This document shows positions 1 to 11,073 of a stretch of DNA of 35,752 nucleotides, one piece after another (position 1 is the stretch's first letter; each line of letters begins with the position of its first letter). A program made the position numbers and the translations under genes. The notes under the pieces were generated by a model that worked only from the letters and a program-made list of their open reading frames with translations, was not told where the DNA came from and did no database searches. The stretch comes from Planctomycetota bacterium (GTDB taxonomy: Bacteria > Planctomycetota > UBA1135 > UBA2386). The stretch is taken from NCBI GenBank assembly GCA_016793265.1, contig JAEUHT010000221.1, positions 1 through 35,752 on the forward strand, read 5' to 3'.

Positions 1-2
1 AC

Positions 3-1295
3 CGCGGGGCGCTGTGGCGGGCCCTGCCGGCGCCGCTGCTGGCCCTGCTGCTGCACGTCGGCGTGGCGCGCCTGCTCGGCGGCGGCTGGCTGCCCGACTC
101 GGCGCTGCCGATGGCCTGGTTGTTCCACGAGCACGGCGAACGCATCGCCGCGGTGGCTGGCGATTCCGGCTGGTCGCGCACGTGGTGGTTCTTGCGCCCG
201 GTGCTGCTCGGCGGCCCGTTCGCGCTGGCCTCGTCGCTCGGCATCGGCTTCGCGGTGTTCGCCTGCCTGCGGCCGTTCTGGCCCGCCGGGCTGCGTGCGC
301 TGCCGGCGCTCGCCGTCGGCATCGGCAGCGGCCTCGGGGTGCGCGACCTCGCCACGCCAGGCTGGACGGCGCTGCTGCTGGCGCTGTTCCCGGCGGCGCG
401 CCGGCGGCGTCCGCGCTGCGAGCTGCTGGCAGCGCTGCTCGGCCTCGGCGCCATCGTGCTGTTGCACTGGGCGATGCGTTGGTATCCGCGCGATTACTAC
501 GTGGCGCCGCTCGTCGTCGCGGCGATGGCGGCGGTGGCGCGCTACGGCCGGCTGCGGTTGCTGTTGATCACGTTCGCCTTGGTGCAGGTGTTCGACGCGC
601 GGCGGGTGTCACCGGAACCGCTGGCCGGGCAGCGTGAGATGGAGCTCGCCGGCCGCCACCTCGCCGCGGTGTTGCCGGCGGGCGAACGGGTCGGCTGCTT
701 CAACTCCGGGCTGGTGACGTTCTACGCCGACGTGCTGGCCGCCGCCGCGCAGCGGCACGGCATCGTCAACCTCGATGGCGTCGTCGACGCCCGCACCTTC
801 GCCGCCGGCAAGGCGCGTTCGCTGGCGGCGTGGCTCGATGCCCACGAAGTGCGCTTCGTGCTCGACAACGCGCTGCAGTTCGCGCGCGACGAACGCGAGC
901 CGCACGCCTGCGGCGATCTGTTCGGCGCCGACTTCGAGGCAGCCCGGGACCTGGTCGAGGTCGCGCGCTTCGACGTGCCCGGGCTCGGCAACGAAAGGCC
1001 CGACGGTGACAGCCTGCGCCTCTACTGGCGGCGTGGGCGCGGCGCCGCTCCGGTGTTGTCGGCCAAAGGCGTGCGACTGCTGGGCGGCGACATGGCCGGC
1101 GGCACGGTGGTGGCGTGGACCGCGGCGGCGGGGGCGACGCTGCGCATCGAGCATGCCGATGGTCGCCGCGAGCCGCTCGCACACGCCGACGTCGACACCA
1201 CGGTGGTGGTGTGGATCGCGCGAGAACGCCATGGCACTGGCCGCTTGTTCGTAGGCGACTCGGCGACGCCGGCTTTGCATCTGCCGGCGTTGTGA
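3..1295 (+). CDS. Polytopic membrane protein, C-terminal part (GT-C glycosyltransferase-like), 5' truncated
   Basis: The frame is open from the first bases of the window, so the true start lies upstream; the GTG at 63 sits inside a hydrophobic segment and is unlikely to be the start. Four or more membrane segments are visible in the first 190 residues, broken by Arg-rich loops, followed by a soluble domain of about 230 residues. The junction contains a 'CFNSGLVTFYAD...IVNLDGVVD' pattern. I associate this pattern with the extracytoplasmic C-terminal domain of large bacterial GT-C (dolichyl-phosphate mannosyltransferase-like) membrane proteins; that link is from memory and inference. The N-terminal catalytic loop that would identify the enzyme is outside the window, so substrate and reaction are unknown. 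The gene ends 21 bases before the fbp ORF and could be cotranscribed with it, but no functional link is evident. Confidence 0.6.
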   Translation, partial: RGALWRALPAPLLALLLHVGVARLLGGGWLPDSALPMAWLFHEHGERIAAVAGDSGWSRTWWFLRPVLLGGPFALASSLGIGFAVFACLRPFWPAGLRALPALAVGIGSGLGVRDLATPGWTALLLALFPAARRRRPRCELLAALLGLGAIVLLHWAMRWYPRDYYVAPLVVAAMAAVARYGRLRLLLITFALVQVFDARRVSPEPLAGQREMELAGRHLAAVLPAGERVGCFNSGLVTFYADVLAAAAQRHGIVNLDGVVDARTFAAGKARSLAAWLDAHEVRFVLDNALQFARDEREPHACGDLFGADFEAARDLVEVARFDVPGLGNERPDGDSLRLYWRRGRGAAPVLSAKGVRLLGGDMAGGTVVAWTAAAGATLRIEHADGRREPLAHADVDTTVVVWIARERHGTGRLFVGDSATPALHLPAL

Positions 1296-1328
1296 GGCAG
1301 GCCGGGGCGCGGTCCAATGACGCGCGCC

Positions 1329-2309
1329 ATGAATCGTCTCACGCTCAGCGAACAGTTCTTCCGCGATCAGGCCCTCGCGCACGCCAGCGGCGGCATGTCG
1401 ACGGTGCTCAACCGCTTCAGCCTCGTCGGCCGCATGCTGGCCAGCGAGATCATGCGCGCGGGCTTCGTCGGCAAGCTCGGTTACACCGGCACCACCAACG
1501 TGCAGGACGAAGACGTGCGGGCGCTCGACGTCATCAGCAACGACACCGTGCTGCAGGTCTTCGACAGCATGCCGCTGGTCTGCGGCATCGCCAGCGAGGA
1601 GATGGAAGGGGTGCACTACCCGTCCGGCAGCGAAGAGGGCAAGTACCTGATCGCCTGCGACCCGCTCGATGGTTCGGGCAACGTCGACGTCGCCGGCCAG
1701 ATCGGCACGATCTTCGGCGTCTACCGGCGCCGTTCCGCCTCGGGCAAGCCGCCGCTCGATGACTTCCTGCAGCCTGCCCGCAACCTGATCGCCGCCGGCT
1801 ACATCCTCTACGGCCCGTGCACGATGCTGGTCTACACCGCCGGCGGCCCGGTCAACGGCTTCACGCTCGATCGTTCGATCGGCACGTTCTTCCTGACGCA
1901 CCCCAACATCCGCATCCCGGAGGGCACCGGCAGCTACTCGGTCAACGAGGCCAACGAGAAGAAGTGGGACGCGAAGACGCAGGCGATGGTGCGCGCCTTC
2001 CGCCAGCAGGAGACCGACTGCGGCAAGCGCGCCGCGCGCTACGCCGGGGCCCTGGTCGGCGACTTCCACCGCACGCTGTTGAAGGGCGGCATCTACATGT
2101 ATCCGGGCGAGGTCAAGAAGCCGTCCGGCAAGCTGCGCCTGCTCTACGAGAACGGGCCGCTCGGCTTCATCTGCGAGAAGGCCGGCGGCGCGGCGAGCGA
2201 CGGCACGCAGCCGATCCTCGACATCGTGCCGAACGAACTGCACCAGCGCACGCCGCTGTTCCTCGGCAGCAAGGGCGACGTCGCCGAAGCGGTGCGCCGC
2301 CTCAGCTAG
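1329..2309 (+). CDS. fbp: Fructose-1,6-bisphosphatase, class I
   Basis: Hydrolyses fructose 1,6-bisphosphate to fructose 6-phosphate in gluconeogenesis; cytoplasmic and Mg2+ dependent. Numbered from the upstream in-frame ATG at 1317, the protein has 330 residues, the normal class I length. Metal-site residues are present as Glu94-Glu95 and the signature D115-P-L-D-G-S-G-N122 (usually DPLDGSSN, here with Gly at the second Ser). The substrate-binding blocks 'RYAGALVGDFHR' (241-252), 'GGIYMYPG' (257-264) and 'KLRLLYENGPLGF' (272-284) are intact. I prefer the second ATG (1329) because class I enzymes begin close to this 'LTL' segment; the ATG at 1317 would add four residues. No convincing Shine-Dalgarno sequence precedes either. 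With acetyl-CoA synthetase at 6210 it would support growth on acetate, although the two are not in one operon. Confidence 0.93.
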   Translation: MNRLTLSEQFFRDQALAHASGGMSTVLNRFSLVGRMLASEIMRAGFVGKLGYTGTTNVQDEDVRALDVISNDTVLQVFDSMPLVCGIASEEMEGVHYPSGSEEGKYLIACDPLDGSGNVDVAGQIGTIFGVYRRRSASGKPPLDDFLQPARNLIAAGYILYGPCTMLVYTAGGPVNGFTLDRSIGTFFLTHPNIRIPEGTGSYSVNEANEKKWDAKTQAMVRAFRQQETDCGKRAARYAGALVGDFHRTLLKGGIYMYPGEVKKPSGKLRLLYENGPLGFICEKAGGAASDGTQPILDIVPNELHQRTPLFLGSKGDVAEAVRRLS

Positions 2310-2323
2310 GGTCGCAGCCGCCG

Positions 2324-2345
2324 GCGGGCGCGTCCTTGGGCCCGC
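2324..2345. terminator. Possible bidirectional hairpin between convergent genes
   Basis: A perfect 6-bp inverted repeat, GCGGGC (2324-2329) and GCCCGC (2340-2345), with a 10-base loop lies in the 48-base gap between convergent fbp and the Kelch gene. There is no U-tract, so intrinsic termination is uncertain. In DNA this GC-rich such a repeat can arise by chance. Confidence 0.25.
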
Positions 2346-2357
2346 GGCCGGGTGGCG

Positions 2358-3740
2358 TCACAGGCCGATGACGATGCGGCCGCCCTGCGAGGTGGCGACG
2401 AACAGGTTCGGCCCCGCGAACGACAGCAGGATGCCCTGCACGTAGAGCGTGGCGTTGGCCAGCGTCGGCGTGTTCGGGATGTTGAGCGTGAAGCTCGCGC
2501 TGTTGGCGGCCACCAGCGACAGCTCGAGCACGTCGGGCGCCGCGAGCAGTTCGCAGCCGGTGATGCCGAGGATGCTCAGGTCGAGCGGCAGCGGCAGGCC
2601 CTGCCACGTCTGGTTGCTGGTGCCGAAGCCCCAGGCGGCGACGTCGCTGCCGTTGGGGATGCTGGTGAGGTCCAGCGTGAACGGTTGGTTGACGGTCGGC
2701 ACGCCGCCGGTCAGCGCCGGCACCAGCGTCGGCTCGCTGGGCGAGCAGGCTTCGCCGTAGGTGGCGAACGAGCCGGTGCCGCCGCCGTTGAATTCCCAGG
2801 TCGTGTTCAGGAACGAGCCGCCGAAGCCGCCGAACAGCACGAACTTCTTGCGGGCGGGGTCGTAGCCGGAGTAGGCCTCGGCGGTGTTGGTGGGCAGGTT
2901 CGCGGTCGTGATCGCCCTCCAGTCGGAGCCCGTGAACTCGTAGGTCTCCTGCAGCAGTTGCTCGCCGTCGAAGCCGCCGTAGAGCACCACCCGGTGGCGG
3001 GTGCTGTCGAAGACCGTGCCCATCGCGTAGCGCGGCGACGGCGTGTTCGCGGGGGCGAGCTGCGTCCAGTCGTCGCCGTCGTAGCTCCAGGTGCCGCCGA
3101 GCACGAGGTCGAGCTCGAGCTGGCGACCACCGAACAGGATGGTGCGGTTGAGGCTCGCATCGAAGTGCATCGCCGCGTCCTGGCGCGGCGACGGGCTGTG
3201 CGCGGGGAAACGCTCGGTCCAGGCGACGCCGTCGAACTCCCAGGTGTCGTTCTTGCTGGCCGAGGCGGTGCGACCGCCGAACAGCACGGCGACCTGGCGC
3301 ACGCTGTCGAACGCCATCGCGTAGCCGTAGCGCGCGCTCGGCGCCGTCGGCGTCGGGATCGTCGACCACGTGCTGCCGGTCCACTCGGCGGTGTCATTGG
3401 CGAAGCCGCTCAAGGTCGGCGAACGGCCGCCGAAGGTCAGCAGGCGGTTCGTGGCCGGGTTGCGCACGAGCCGATGCCCCCAGCGCGGCGCCCCGGCGGT
3501 CGCCGGATTCAGCAGCGTCCAGGTGGTGCCGTTGTAGCCCCAGGTCTCGGCCAGGATCGTGCTCGGCGTCTGCGTCACGCCGCCGTAGAGCAGCAGGCGG
3601 TTGTTGGGCTGGTCCCACGCCATGGCGCCGTCGCGGCGGATGCCCGGGGCTGCGGCGGGGCTGGTCTGGGTCCAGGTCGGGGACTGGGCCGTGAGCGTGG
3701 TGGCGAGCAACAACAGGGTCGCAGGGGTACTCAGGTGCAT
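2358..3740 (-). CDS. Secreted Kelch-repeat protein with C-terminal beta-sandwich-like module
   Basis: A 460-residue protein starting at ATG 3740 with a signal peptide (MHLSTPATLLLLATTLTAQ, probable cleavage after the TAQ). Residues from about 30 to 325 hold six Kelch-like units, recognisable by repeated 'LLLYGG', 'LLTFGG', 'VLFGG', 'ILFGG', 'VVLYGG', 'VLFGG' followed by 'TWEF/TWGY...W' strands; they should close as one beta-propeller. The last 130 residues form a separate module starting 'YGEAC' and containing 'LPLDLS.LGI.GC' and 'SFTLNIPNTPTL'. I recognise this arrangement from secreted proteins of some planctomycetes, where the tail recurs on otherwise unrelated exported proteins; its function is unknown. 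The role is probably extracellular binding, with no catalytic residues visible. It is transcribed divergently from the MoaD-MoaE gene, and a TATCCT box (minus strand, 3788-3783) precedes it. Confidence 0.85.
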   Translation of the reverse strand: MHLSTPATLLLLATTLTAQSPTWTQTSPAAAPGIRRDGAMAWDQPNNRLLLYGGVTQTPSTILAETWGYNGTTWTLLNPATAGAPRWGHRLVRNPATNRLLTFGGRSPTLSGFANDTAEWTGSTWSTIPTPTAPSARYGYAMAFDSVRQVAVLFGGRTASASKNDTWEFDGVAWTERFPAHSPSPRQDAAMHFDASLNRTILFGGRQLELDLVLGGTWSYDGDDWTQLAPANTPSPRYAMGTVFDSTRHRVVLYGGFDGEQLLQETYEFTGSDWRAITTANLPTNTAEAYSGYDPARKKFVLFGGFGGSFLNTTWEFNGGGTGSFATYGEACSPSEPTLVPALTGGVPTVNQPFTLDLTSIPNGSDVAAWGFGTSNQTWQGLPLPLDLSILGITGCELLAAPDVLELSLVAANSASFTLNIPNTPTLANATLYVQGILLSFAGPNLFVATSQGGRIVIGL

Positions 3741-3782
3741 TGGACTGGGTGGCGGGTCTGTGGGGCAATCGGCCCGCCGAGC

Positions 3783-3788
3783 AGGATA
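3783..3788 (-). promoter_or_regulatory. Putative -10 box of the Kelch gene
   Basis: On the minus strand the sequence reads TATCCT, 42 bases before the ATG at 3740. The same hexamer occurs on the other strand at 3883-3888 ahead of the divergent MoaD-MoaE gene. This suggests the 156-base gap (3741-3896) holds two back-to-back promoters. It is a pattern match only. Confidence 0.35.
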
Positions 3789-3882
3789 CCAGCCACCGCA
3801 ACGGCGGGAACGATCTCGCGGTGCCATCACGCGGACTTTCCGCGTCGGTCCACTGCGTTGCTGCAGCGAAGGCGGCGCGCCG

Positions 3883-3888
3883 TATCCT
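3883..3888 (+). promoter_or_regulatory. Putative -10 box directly upstream of the MoaD-MoaE gene
   Basis: TATCCT ends 8 bases before the ATG at 3897, so transcription would begin at or within a base or two of the start codon, giving a leaderless mRNA. A possible -35 (TTGCTG, 3858-3863) has a long 19-base spacer. No Shine-Dalgarno sequence is present, which fits leaderless initiation. Confidence 0.35.
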
Positions 3889-3896
3889 CGGTGCCA

Positions 3897-4610
3897 ATGT
3901 CGAAGCCCGCCCCGACCATCCAGGTGACCCTGCGTTGTTTCGCCGCCGTGCGCGAGCAGCTCGGCGTCGACGAATTGAAGGTCGAGTTGCCCGCCGGCGC
4001 CACGGTCGAGGCGCTGCGCCAGCGCCTGGGCCAGCGTTGCCCCGGCCTGCTGCGCCTGCCGCTCGCGTTCGCGGTCAACCGCGACTATGCGCGCGCCGAC
4101 AGCGAGCTGCGGGACGGCGACGAGGTGGCGTTCATCCCGCCGATCAGCGGCGGCTCCGGCGCCCACGATCTCTATCGCTTCGATCTCGTGTGCGCGCCCA
4201 TCGCGGCGGCGTCGATCGAGGCCGAGTGCCGCACCGATGCCGACGGCGCCGTGGTCAGCTTCGCCGGCACCACGCGCAACCAAAACGACGGCGCCGCGGT
4301 GGTGTCGCTCGCCTACGAGGCCTACGCCGAGATGGCGCAGAAGGTCATGTGCGGCCTGTTCGAGGAGGCGATCAAACGCTTCCCGATCACGCGTGCGCGC
4401 GTCGTGCACCGGCTCGGCGTGGTGCCGGTCGGCGAGACCTCGGTGCTGGTCGTCGTCGCTTCACCGCACCGCGGGCCGGCCTTCGACGCCTGCCGCTTCC
4501 TGATCGACCGGCTCAAGAGCGAGGTGCCGATCTGGAAGCGCGAGCTGCTGCGCGACGACGGCGGGGAACGTTGGATCGGCGAGCTGCCGCGGCCCGCGGG
4601 CCAGAGCTGA
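3897..4610 (+). CDS. Molybdopterin synthase, MoaD-MoaE fusion (MoaX-like)
   Basis: A 237-residue fusion of both molybdopterin synthase subunits, which insert two sulfurs into cyclic pyranopterin monophosphate to make molybdopterin. Residues 1-86 are the ubiquitin-like MoaD sulfur carrier, ending in 'FIPPISGG' with the essential diglycine at 85-86. Residues 90-237 are MoaE: 'FAGTTRN' (122-128, the pterin-site Arg127), 'SPHRGPAF' (189-196) and catalytic-type lysines in 'DRLKSEVPIWKREL' (K207, K214). Because the diglycine is internal (GG-SG), the protein must be cut after Gly86 before adenylylation and thiocarboxylation. Mycobacterial MoaX has this arrangement and is known to be cleaved there. 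The ATG at 3897 is chosen because it begins the MoaD fold; the long upstream open frame is antisense to the Kelch gene. No other moa genes are in the window. Confidence 0.92.
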   Translation: MSKPAPTIQVTLRCFAAVREQLGVDELKVELPAGATVEALRQRLGQRCPGLLRLPLAFAVNRDYARADSELRDGDEVAFIPPISGGSGAHDLYRFDLVCAPIAAASIEAECRTDADGAVVSFAGTTRNQNDGAAVVSLAYEAYAEMAQKVMCGLFEEAIKRFPITRARVVHRLGVVPVGETSVLVVVASPHRGPAFDACRFLIDRLKSEVPIWKRELLRDDGGERWIGELPRPAGQS

Positions 4611-4663
4611 GCGGCGGCGGTGGGTGGAGTCGGGCTGCCCGGCCGGCTACAACGGCGCGCCTG

Positions 4664-6166
<1,503 letters not shown>

Positions 6167-6209
6167 CCGCCGCAGTTGCCCGTCCGCCCGTTACCCCGAC
6201 GAGATCAAC

Positions 6210-8153
<1,944 letters not shown>

Positions 8154-8180
8154 CCGGCGCCTGCCCGCCGCCGCGGCGGT

Positions 8181-8197
8181 ATCGTGGCGACCACGAT
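8181..8197. repeat. 17-bp palindrome overlapping a start codon
   Basis: ATCGTGG-CGA-CCACGAT is a perfect 7-bp inverted repeat with a 3-base spacer. It spans the GTG at 8184 and the first two bases of the ATG at 8196 of the next gene, and overlaps a TATCGT box (8180-8185). It could be an operator or an mRNA hairpin that masks the start; either is inference. Confidence 0.4.
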
Positions 8198-8750
8198 GGT
8201 GGCCCCCGATCCGTCGCCGACCGGCGGCAAGCCCGCGCGCATCGAGCTACGGCTGCGCGAGCTCAAGCAGCTGTTCGACTCGTTCGACCCGGCCCCGTTC
8301 CACGAACAGGACCTCGACGGCGACGCCGAGGAGTACATCGTCAGCTGGGCGCGTGAGTATCCCGTCGACGCGGCGCTCGTGTTCCGTCTGCACCTGCCCC
8401 AGGACCAGAAGGCGCTCGATCCCGAGCGCACGGTGCAGCAGGCGTTCCAGCGCTATTTCCTGTACCGCGCCGAACTGGCGCAGCTCGAGGTCAAGCGCAC
8501 CTTGCAGCAGGGCCGCGCCAGCCTTGGCGTCGGCGTATTGTTCCTGGCCCTGTGCATGCTGGCCCGCGAACTGGCCGGCGGCTTGCCGTTCGACGGCGCC
8601 CACGTCGTGCAGGAGGGGCTGCTGATCGTCGGCTGGGTCGCCATGTGGCGGCCGATCGAACTGCTGCTCTACGACTGGTGGCCGCTGCGGCGCCGCCGCC
8701 GCACCTACGAGAACCTGGCCCGCATGCGCGTCGAGGTCGTCTACCAGTAG
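8196..8750 (+). CDS. Small membrane protein of unknown function
   Basis: 184 residues from ATG 8196; a GTG at 8184 would add four. The first 100 residues are soluble and acidic, with 'ELKQLFDSFDPAPFHEQDLDGDAEEYIVSWARE' readable as a conserved-looking block (shown here only as a pattern of Asp/Glu-rich helices). Two hydrophobic segments follow, 'SLGVGVLFLALCML' and 'GLLIVGWVAMW', then a basic tail rich in Arg. This predicts a cytoplasmic N-terminal domain anchored by a two-helix hairpin with both ends inside. I have seen similar N-terminal blocks in hypothetical proteins of several phyla but cannot name a function. It follows acs by 42 bases and is convergent with the KaiC-like gene (15-base gap). 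Confidence 0.8.
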   Translation: MVAPDPSPTGGKPARIELRLRELKQLFDSFDPAPFHEQDLDGDAEEYIVSWAREYPVDAALVFRLHLPQDQKALDPERTVQQAFQRYFLYRAELAQLEVKRTLQQGRASLGVGVLFLALCMLARELAGGLPFDGAHVVQEGLLIVGWVAMWRPIELLLYDWWPLRRRRRTYENLARMRVEVVYQ

Positions 8751-8765
8751 CGGCCGGTCGCGCGG

Positions 8766-10358
8766 TCAGCTGCGGCGCCACTGCAGCGGCAGGGCTTCCT
8801 GCGCGAAGTCGTTGCCGACCGACTTCAGCACGCGGAAGAACGGCGCCGTGCCGTGGTCGGTGGTCGTCAGCCAGGTGTGCAGCACGTTGTCGAAGGCGGC
8901 CAGGTACGACGACGGATCGAAGGTGCTGCCGCCGCGGCTGGCTTCGGCCGGCAGCATGTCGACGAACAGCGGCGTGACGCCCTGATAACGCAGCATGTCG
9001 AGCATCGCCGCGACCAGGAAGCGCTGCTCGGTGATCAACGGGAAGCGGTCCTGCAGCCGGTAGATGTTGTCGAACGCCAGCCGCACGACCGGCCGCGCCT
9101 GGCCGTCGGCGTGGCCACCCTGGCACAGCCGCACGAGGTCCCACAAGAACTTGCCGGGGGCGATGAACTCGGGGTGCAGGTAGACGACGCGGAAGTCCGG
9201 CGCGAAGCGGCCGTCGCGCTCGAGGCACTTCGCCAGCGCGGGCTCGCGTTGGCAGATGCGGCGGATGGCGTCGCGGTCCTCGCGCGTCGAGATGAACAGG
9301 CAACGTTCCCCCTGTTCGAGGCCGGCGGCGAGGAAACGCAGGGCGAGGTAGGTCGCGCGGGTGCCGGGCTCGGCGAGCAGCACCGACGACGACCGTGCGG
9401 TCGGCCCGGTGTTGCCTTCGAAGGCGCGGTTGAGGTCCGGGTGGCCGAGGTCGATCGGCTTGTCACCGCGCGGCGGCACCGTGAACTGCGCCTGGTCGCG
9501 CGCCATCGACAGCTGCGCCGCCACCGACGGGTAGATGTGGATGCCGGGGCCACGTTCATTGCGGGCGCCGAGGTAGACGTCGCGCGTGATGCCGCGGCCG
9601 GCGATCGAGAAGTGGTGTACGCCGCGGTAGTAGTACTGGTGGCGCGCCTTGCTGATCTCGATCGCGCGGGCCTTGAAGTCGGTGGCCTCCTCACGGAACG
9701 CCAGGTGCAGCATCAGGTCGGTCGAGAACTCCTCCGCCGACGGCAAGCGGAGGTCGCGCGGGTGGGCCTCCTCCATGACGAAGACGCCGTGGATCTGGTG
9801 TTCGAGCAGGCGCCGGCGCACCTCGAGCAGCGCGGTGCGCTTCTCGAAGTACTCGAGGTCGGTCAGCAACAGGCCGACGTTGTCGATGACGACCATGCGC
9901 ACCTCACGAACGAGGCGCAGGTTCTCGATCTCGGCCAGGATCCACTCGATGTCGACCGTGGTGCCGCGCGCGCTCTTCTGCTGCATCGACGCCGGCCGCG
10001 CCTGCGTCAGCACGAGTTGGCCGCTGTCGGGGCGGCCATCGACCGTCAGCGTCAGCTTGTTGGGCACCTCGCGCGGCGCCGCCACGATCGGTGCCTTGCT
10101 GCGGAACCAGTCGAAGTCGCTGGCCAGCTTCTTGTGCAGGCCGTCCGGCGTGTGCTCGACCGAGTAGTAGAGGAAGGTGGCGCCGGTCCTGTCCTCGAGC
10201 CAGGCGCGCACGACCAGCTCGAGCGCCAGCAGCGTCTTGCCGGTGCCAGGGCCGCCGGCGATGCAGACGAACGCCGCGTCGCCTTCCGGAAAGCGGATGC
10301 CGCCGCCGAGGATGCCATCGAGGCCGTCGATGCCCGTGCGAAGCGTGACGAAGCTCAC
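8766..10358 (-). CDS. KaiC/RecA-like ATPase with a degenerate second domain
   Basis: 530 residues from GTG 10358; an in-frame ATG at 10418 would add 20. The first half is a KaiC-type RecA fold: 'TGIDGLDGILGGGI' at the N-terminus, Walker A GGPGTGKT (35-42), a glutamate in 'YYSVEHT' (Glu68), Walker B 'MVVIDN' (155-160) and the KaiC-like segment 'ISKARHQYYYRGVHHFSIAG' (235-254). The second half repeats the fold, but its Walker A position reads 'LAEPGTRATYL' (328-338), without the Lys-Thr pair, and the Walker B-like strand is 'RLAFDN' (426-431). It therefore has one active and one inactive ATPase domain. Such tandem KaiC homologues outside cyanobacteria act in signalling or unknown processes; no KaiB or KaiA is nearby. 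It diverges from a degenerate histidine phosphatase with starts 75 bases apart. A TAGCGT box (minus, 10372-10367) lies 8 bases ahead of the GTG. Confidence 0.85.
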   Translation of the reverse strand: MSFVTLRTGIDGLDGILGGGIRFPEGDAAFVCIAGGPGTGKTLLALELVVRAWLEDRTGATFLYYSVEHTPDGLHKKLASDFDWFRSKAPIVAAPREVPNKLTLTVDGRPDSGQLVLTQARPASMQQKSARGTTVDIEWILAEIENLRLVREVRMVVIDNVGLLLTDLEYFEKRTALLEVRRRLLEHQIHGVFVMEEAHPRDLRLPSAEEFSTDLMLHLAFREEATDFKARAIEISKARHQYYYRGVHHFSIAGRGITRDVYLGARNERGPGIHIYPSVAAQLSMARDQAQFTVPPRGDKPIDLGHPDLNRAFEGNTGPTARSSSVLLAEPGTRATYLALRFLAAGLEQGERCLFISTREDRDAIRRICQREPALAKCLERDGRFAPDFRVVYLHPEFIAPGKFLWDLVRLCQGGHADGQARPVVRLAFDNIYRLQDRFPLITEQRFLVAAMLDMLRYQGVTPLFVDMLPAEASRGGSTFDPSSYLAAFDNVLHTWLTTTDHGTAPFFRVLKSVGNDFAQEALPLQWRRS

Positions 10359-10433
10359 GGCGGGGTACGCTACTTCGTGGGCGGCGGCGGAGCCACGATG
10401 GAACTGACGGCACCGCATGGCCAAGATGCGTAG

Positions 10434-11060
10434 GTGCTCGTCGATCCGACCGACTTCTGTCGTCTCTGGCTGCTGCGCCACCCGGAACTGGACCTGGCGG
10501 TGGCCGACCGCGCCATCGGCGCCGGCCCCGCCGAACTGAGCCGCCGCGGCCGCGCCCACGTGCTGCGCTGGCTCGAGTTGCTGAAGCCGATCGAGGTCGC
10601 CGAGGTGCACTCGGGGCCGCAGCCGCAGTGCAGCGGCCCGGCTCGCGCGATCGCCGAAGGGCACCAGCTCGAAGCACGGCTCGACGACCGGCTGCGGGAT
10701 CAGGAGATGGGCCGCTGGCAGGGCCGCGCCTGGAGCGACGTCATGCGCGAGGAAGAAGGGGCGCTGCGCACCTTCTTCAGCGAGTTCGGCGACGCCAAGG
10801 CGCCGGGCGGCGAGAACCTCGGCGAGGCCGTCGAGCGCATGCTGGCGTGGTGGGGCGACACGCGGCCGCGTGGTCCCGGCAAGAGCTTCGTCGTCGTGCT
10901 GCCCGGCTCGCTGCTGAGCGGGTTCACCGCGGCGATGCTCGGCATGCGGCTGTCGCGCTGCATGTCGCTGAACCTGCCGCACGGCGGGCTCGGCGCGCTC
11001 GACGTGTTCGACAACGGCGTGCGCATGGCGACGTGGAACGTCGACGCGCTGCACGAGTGA
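10434..11060 (+). CDS. Histidine phosphatase superfamily protein, apparently catalytically degenerate
   Basis: 208 residues from GTG 10434, the first start after an in-frame TAG at 10431. The N-terminal motif 'WLLRHPELD' (R15-H16-P17-E18) matches the phosphoglycerate mutase-like 'LLRHGE', and 'LRDQEMGRWQGRAW' and 'GGENLGEAVERM' match the next two conserved blocks. Two catalytic positions are lost. The usual 'SSPLxRAxQTA' reads 'SGPQPQCSGPA', with Gln in place of the Arg. The usual 'VSHGGVIR' reads 'VVVLPGSLLSGF' (153-164) and lacks the second His. Hydrolysis by the normal mechanism is therefore unlikely; it may bind phospho-ligands or be a pseudoenzyme. It is head-to-head with the KaiC-like ATPase and convergent with the alpha-2-macroglobulin gene (13-base gap). 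Confidence 0.75.
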   Translation: MLVDPTDFCRLWLLRHPELDLAVADRAIGAGPAELSRRGRAHVLRWLELLKPIEVAEVHSGPQPQCSGPARAIAEGHQLEARLDDRLRDQEMGRWQGRAWSDVMREEEGALRTFFSEFGDAKAPGGENLGEAVERMLAWWGDTRPRGPGKSFVVVLPGSLLSGFTAAMLGMRLSRCMSLNLPHGGLGALDVFDNGVRMATWNVDALHE

Positions 11061-11073
11061 GGCCGGGGGGCGC

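Noticed and set aside
2352..3896. Long N-terminal extension of the MoaD-MoaE frame
   Set aside because: The frame has no domain there and is antisense to the Kelch gene; the MoaD fold begins at ATG 3897.
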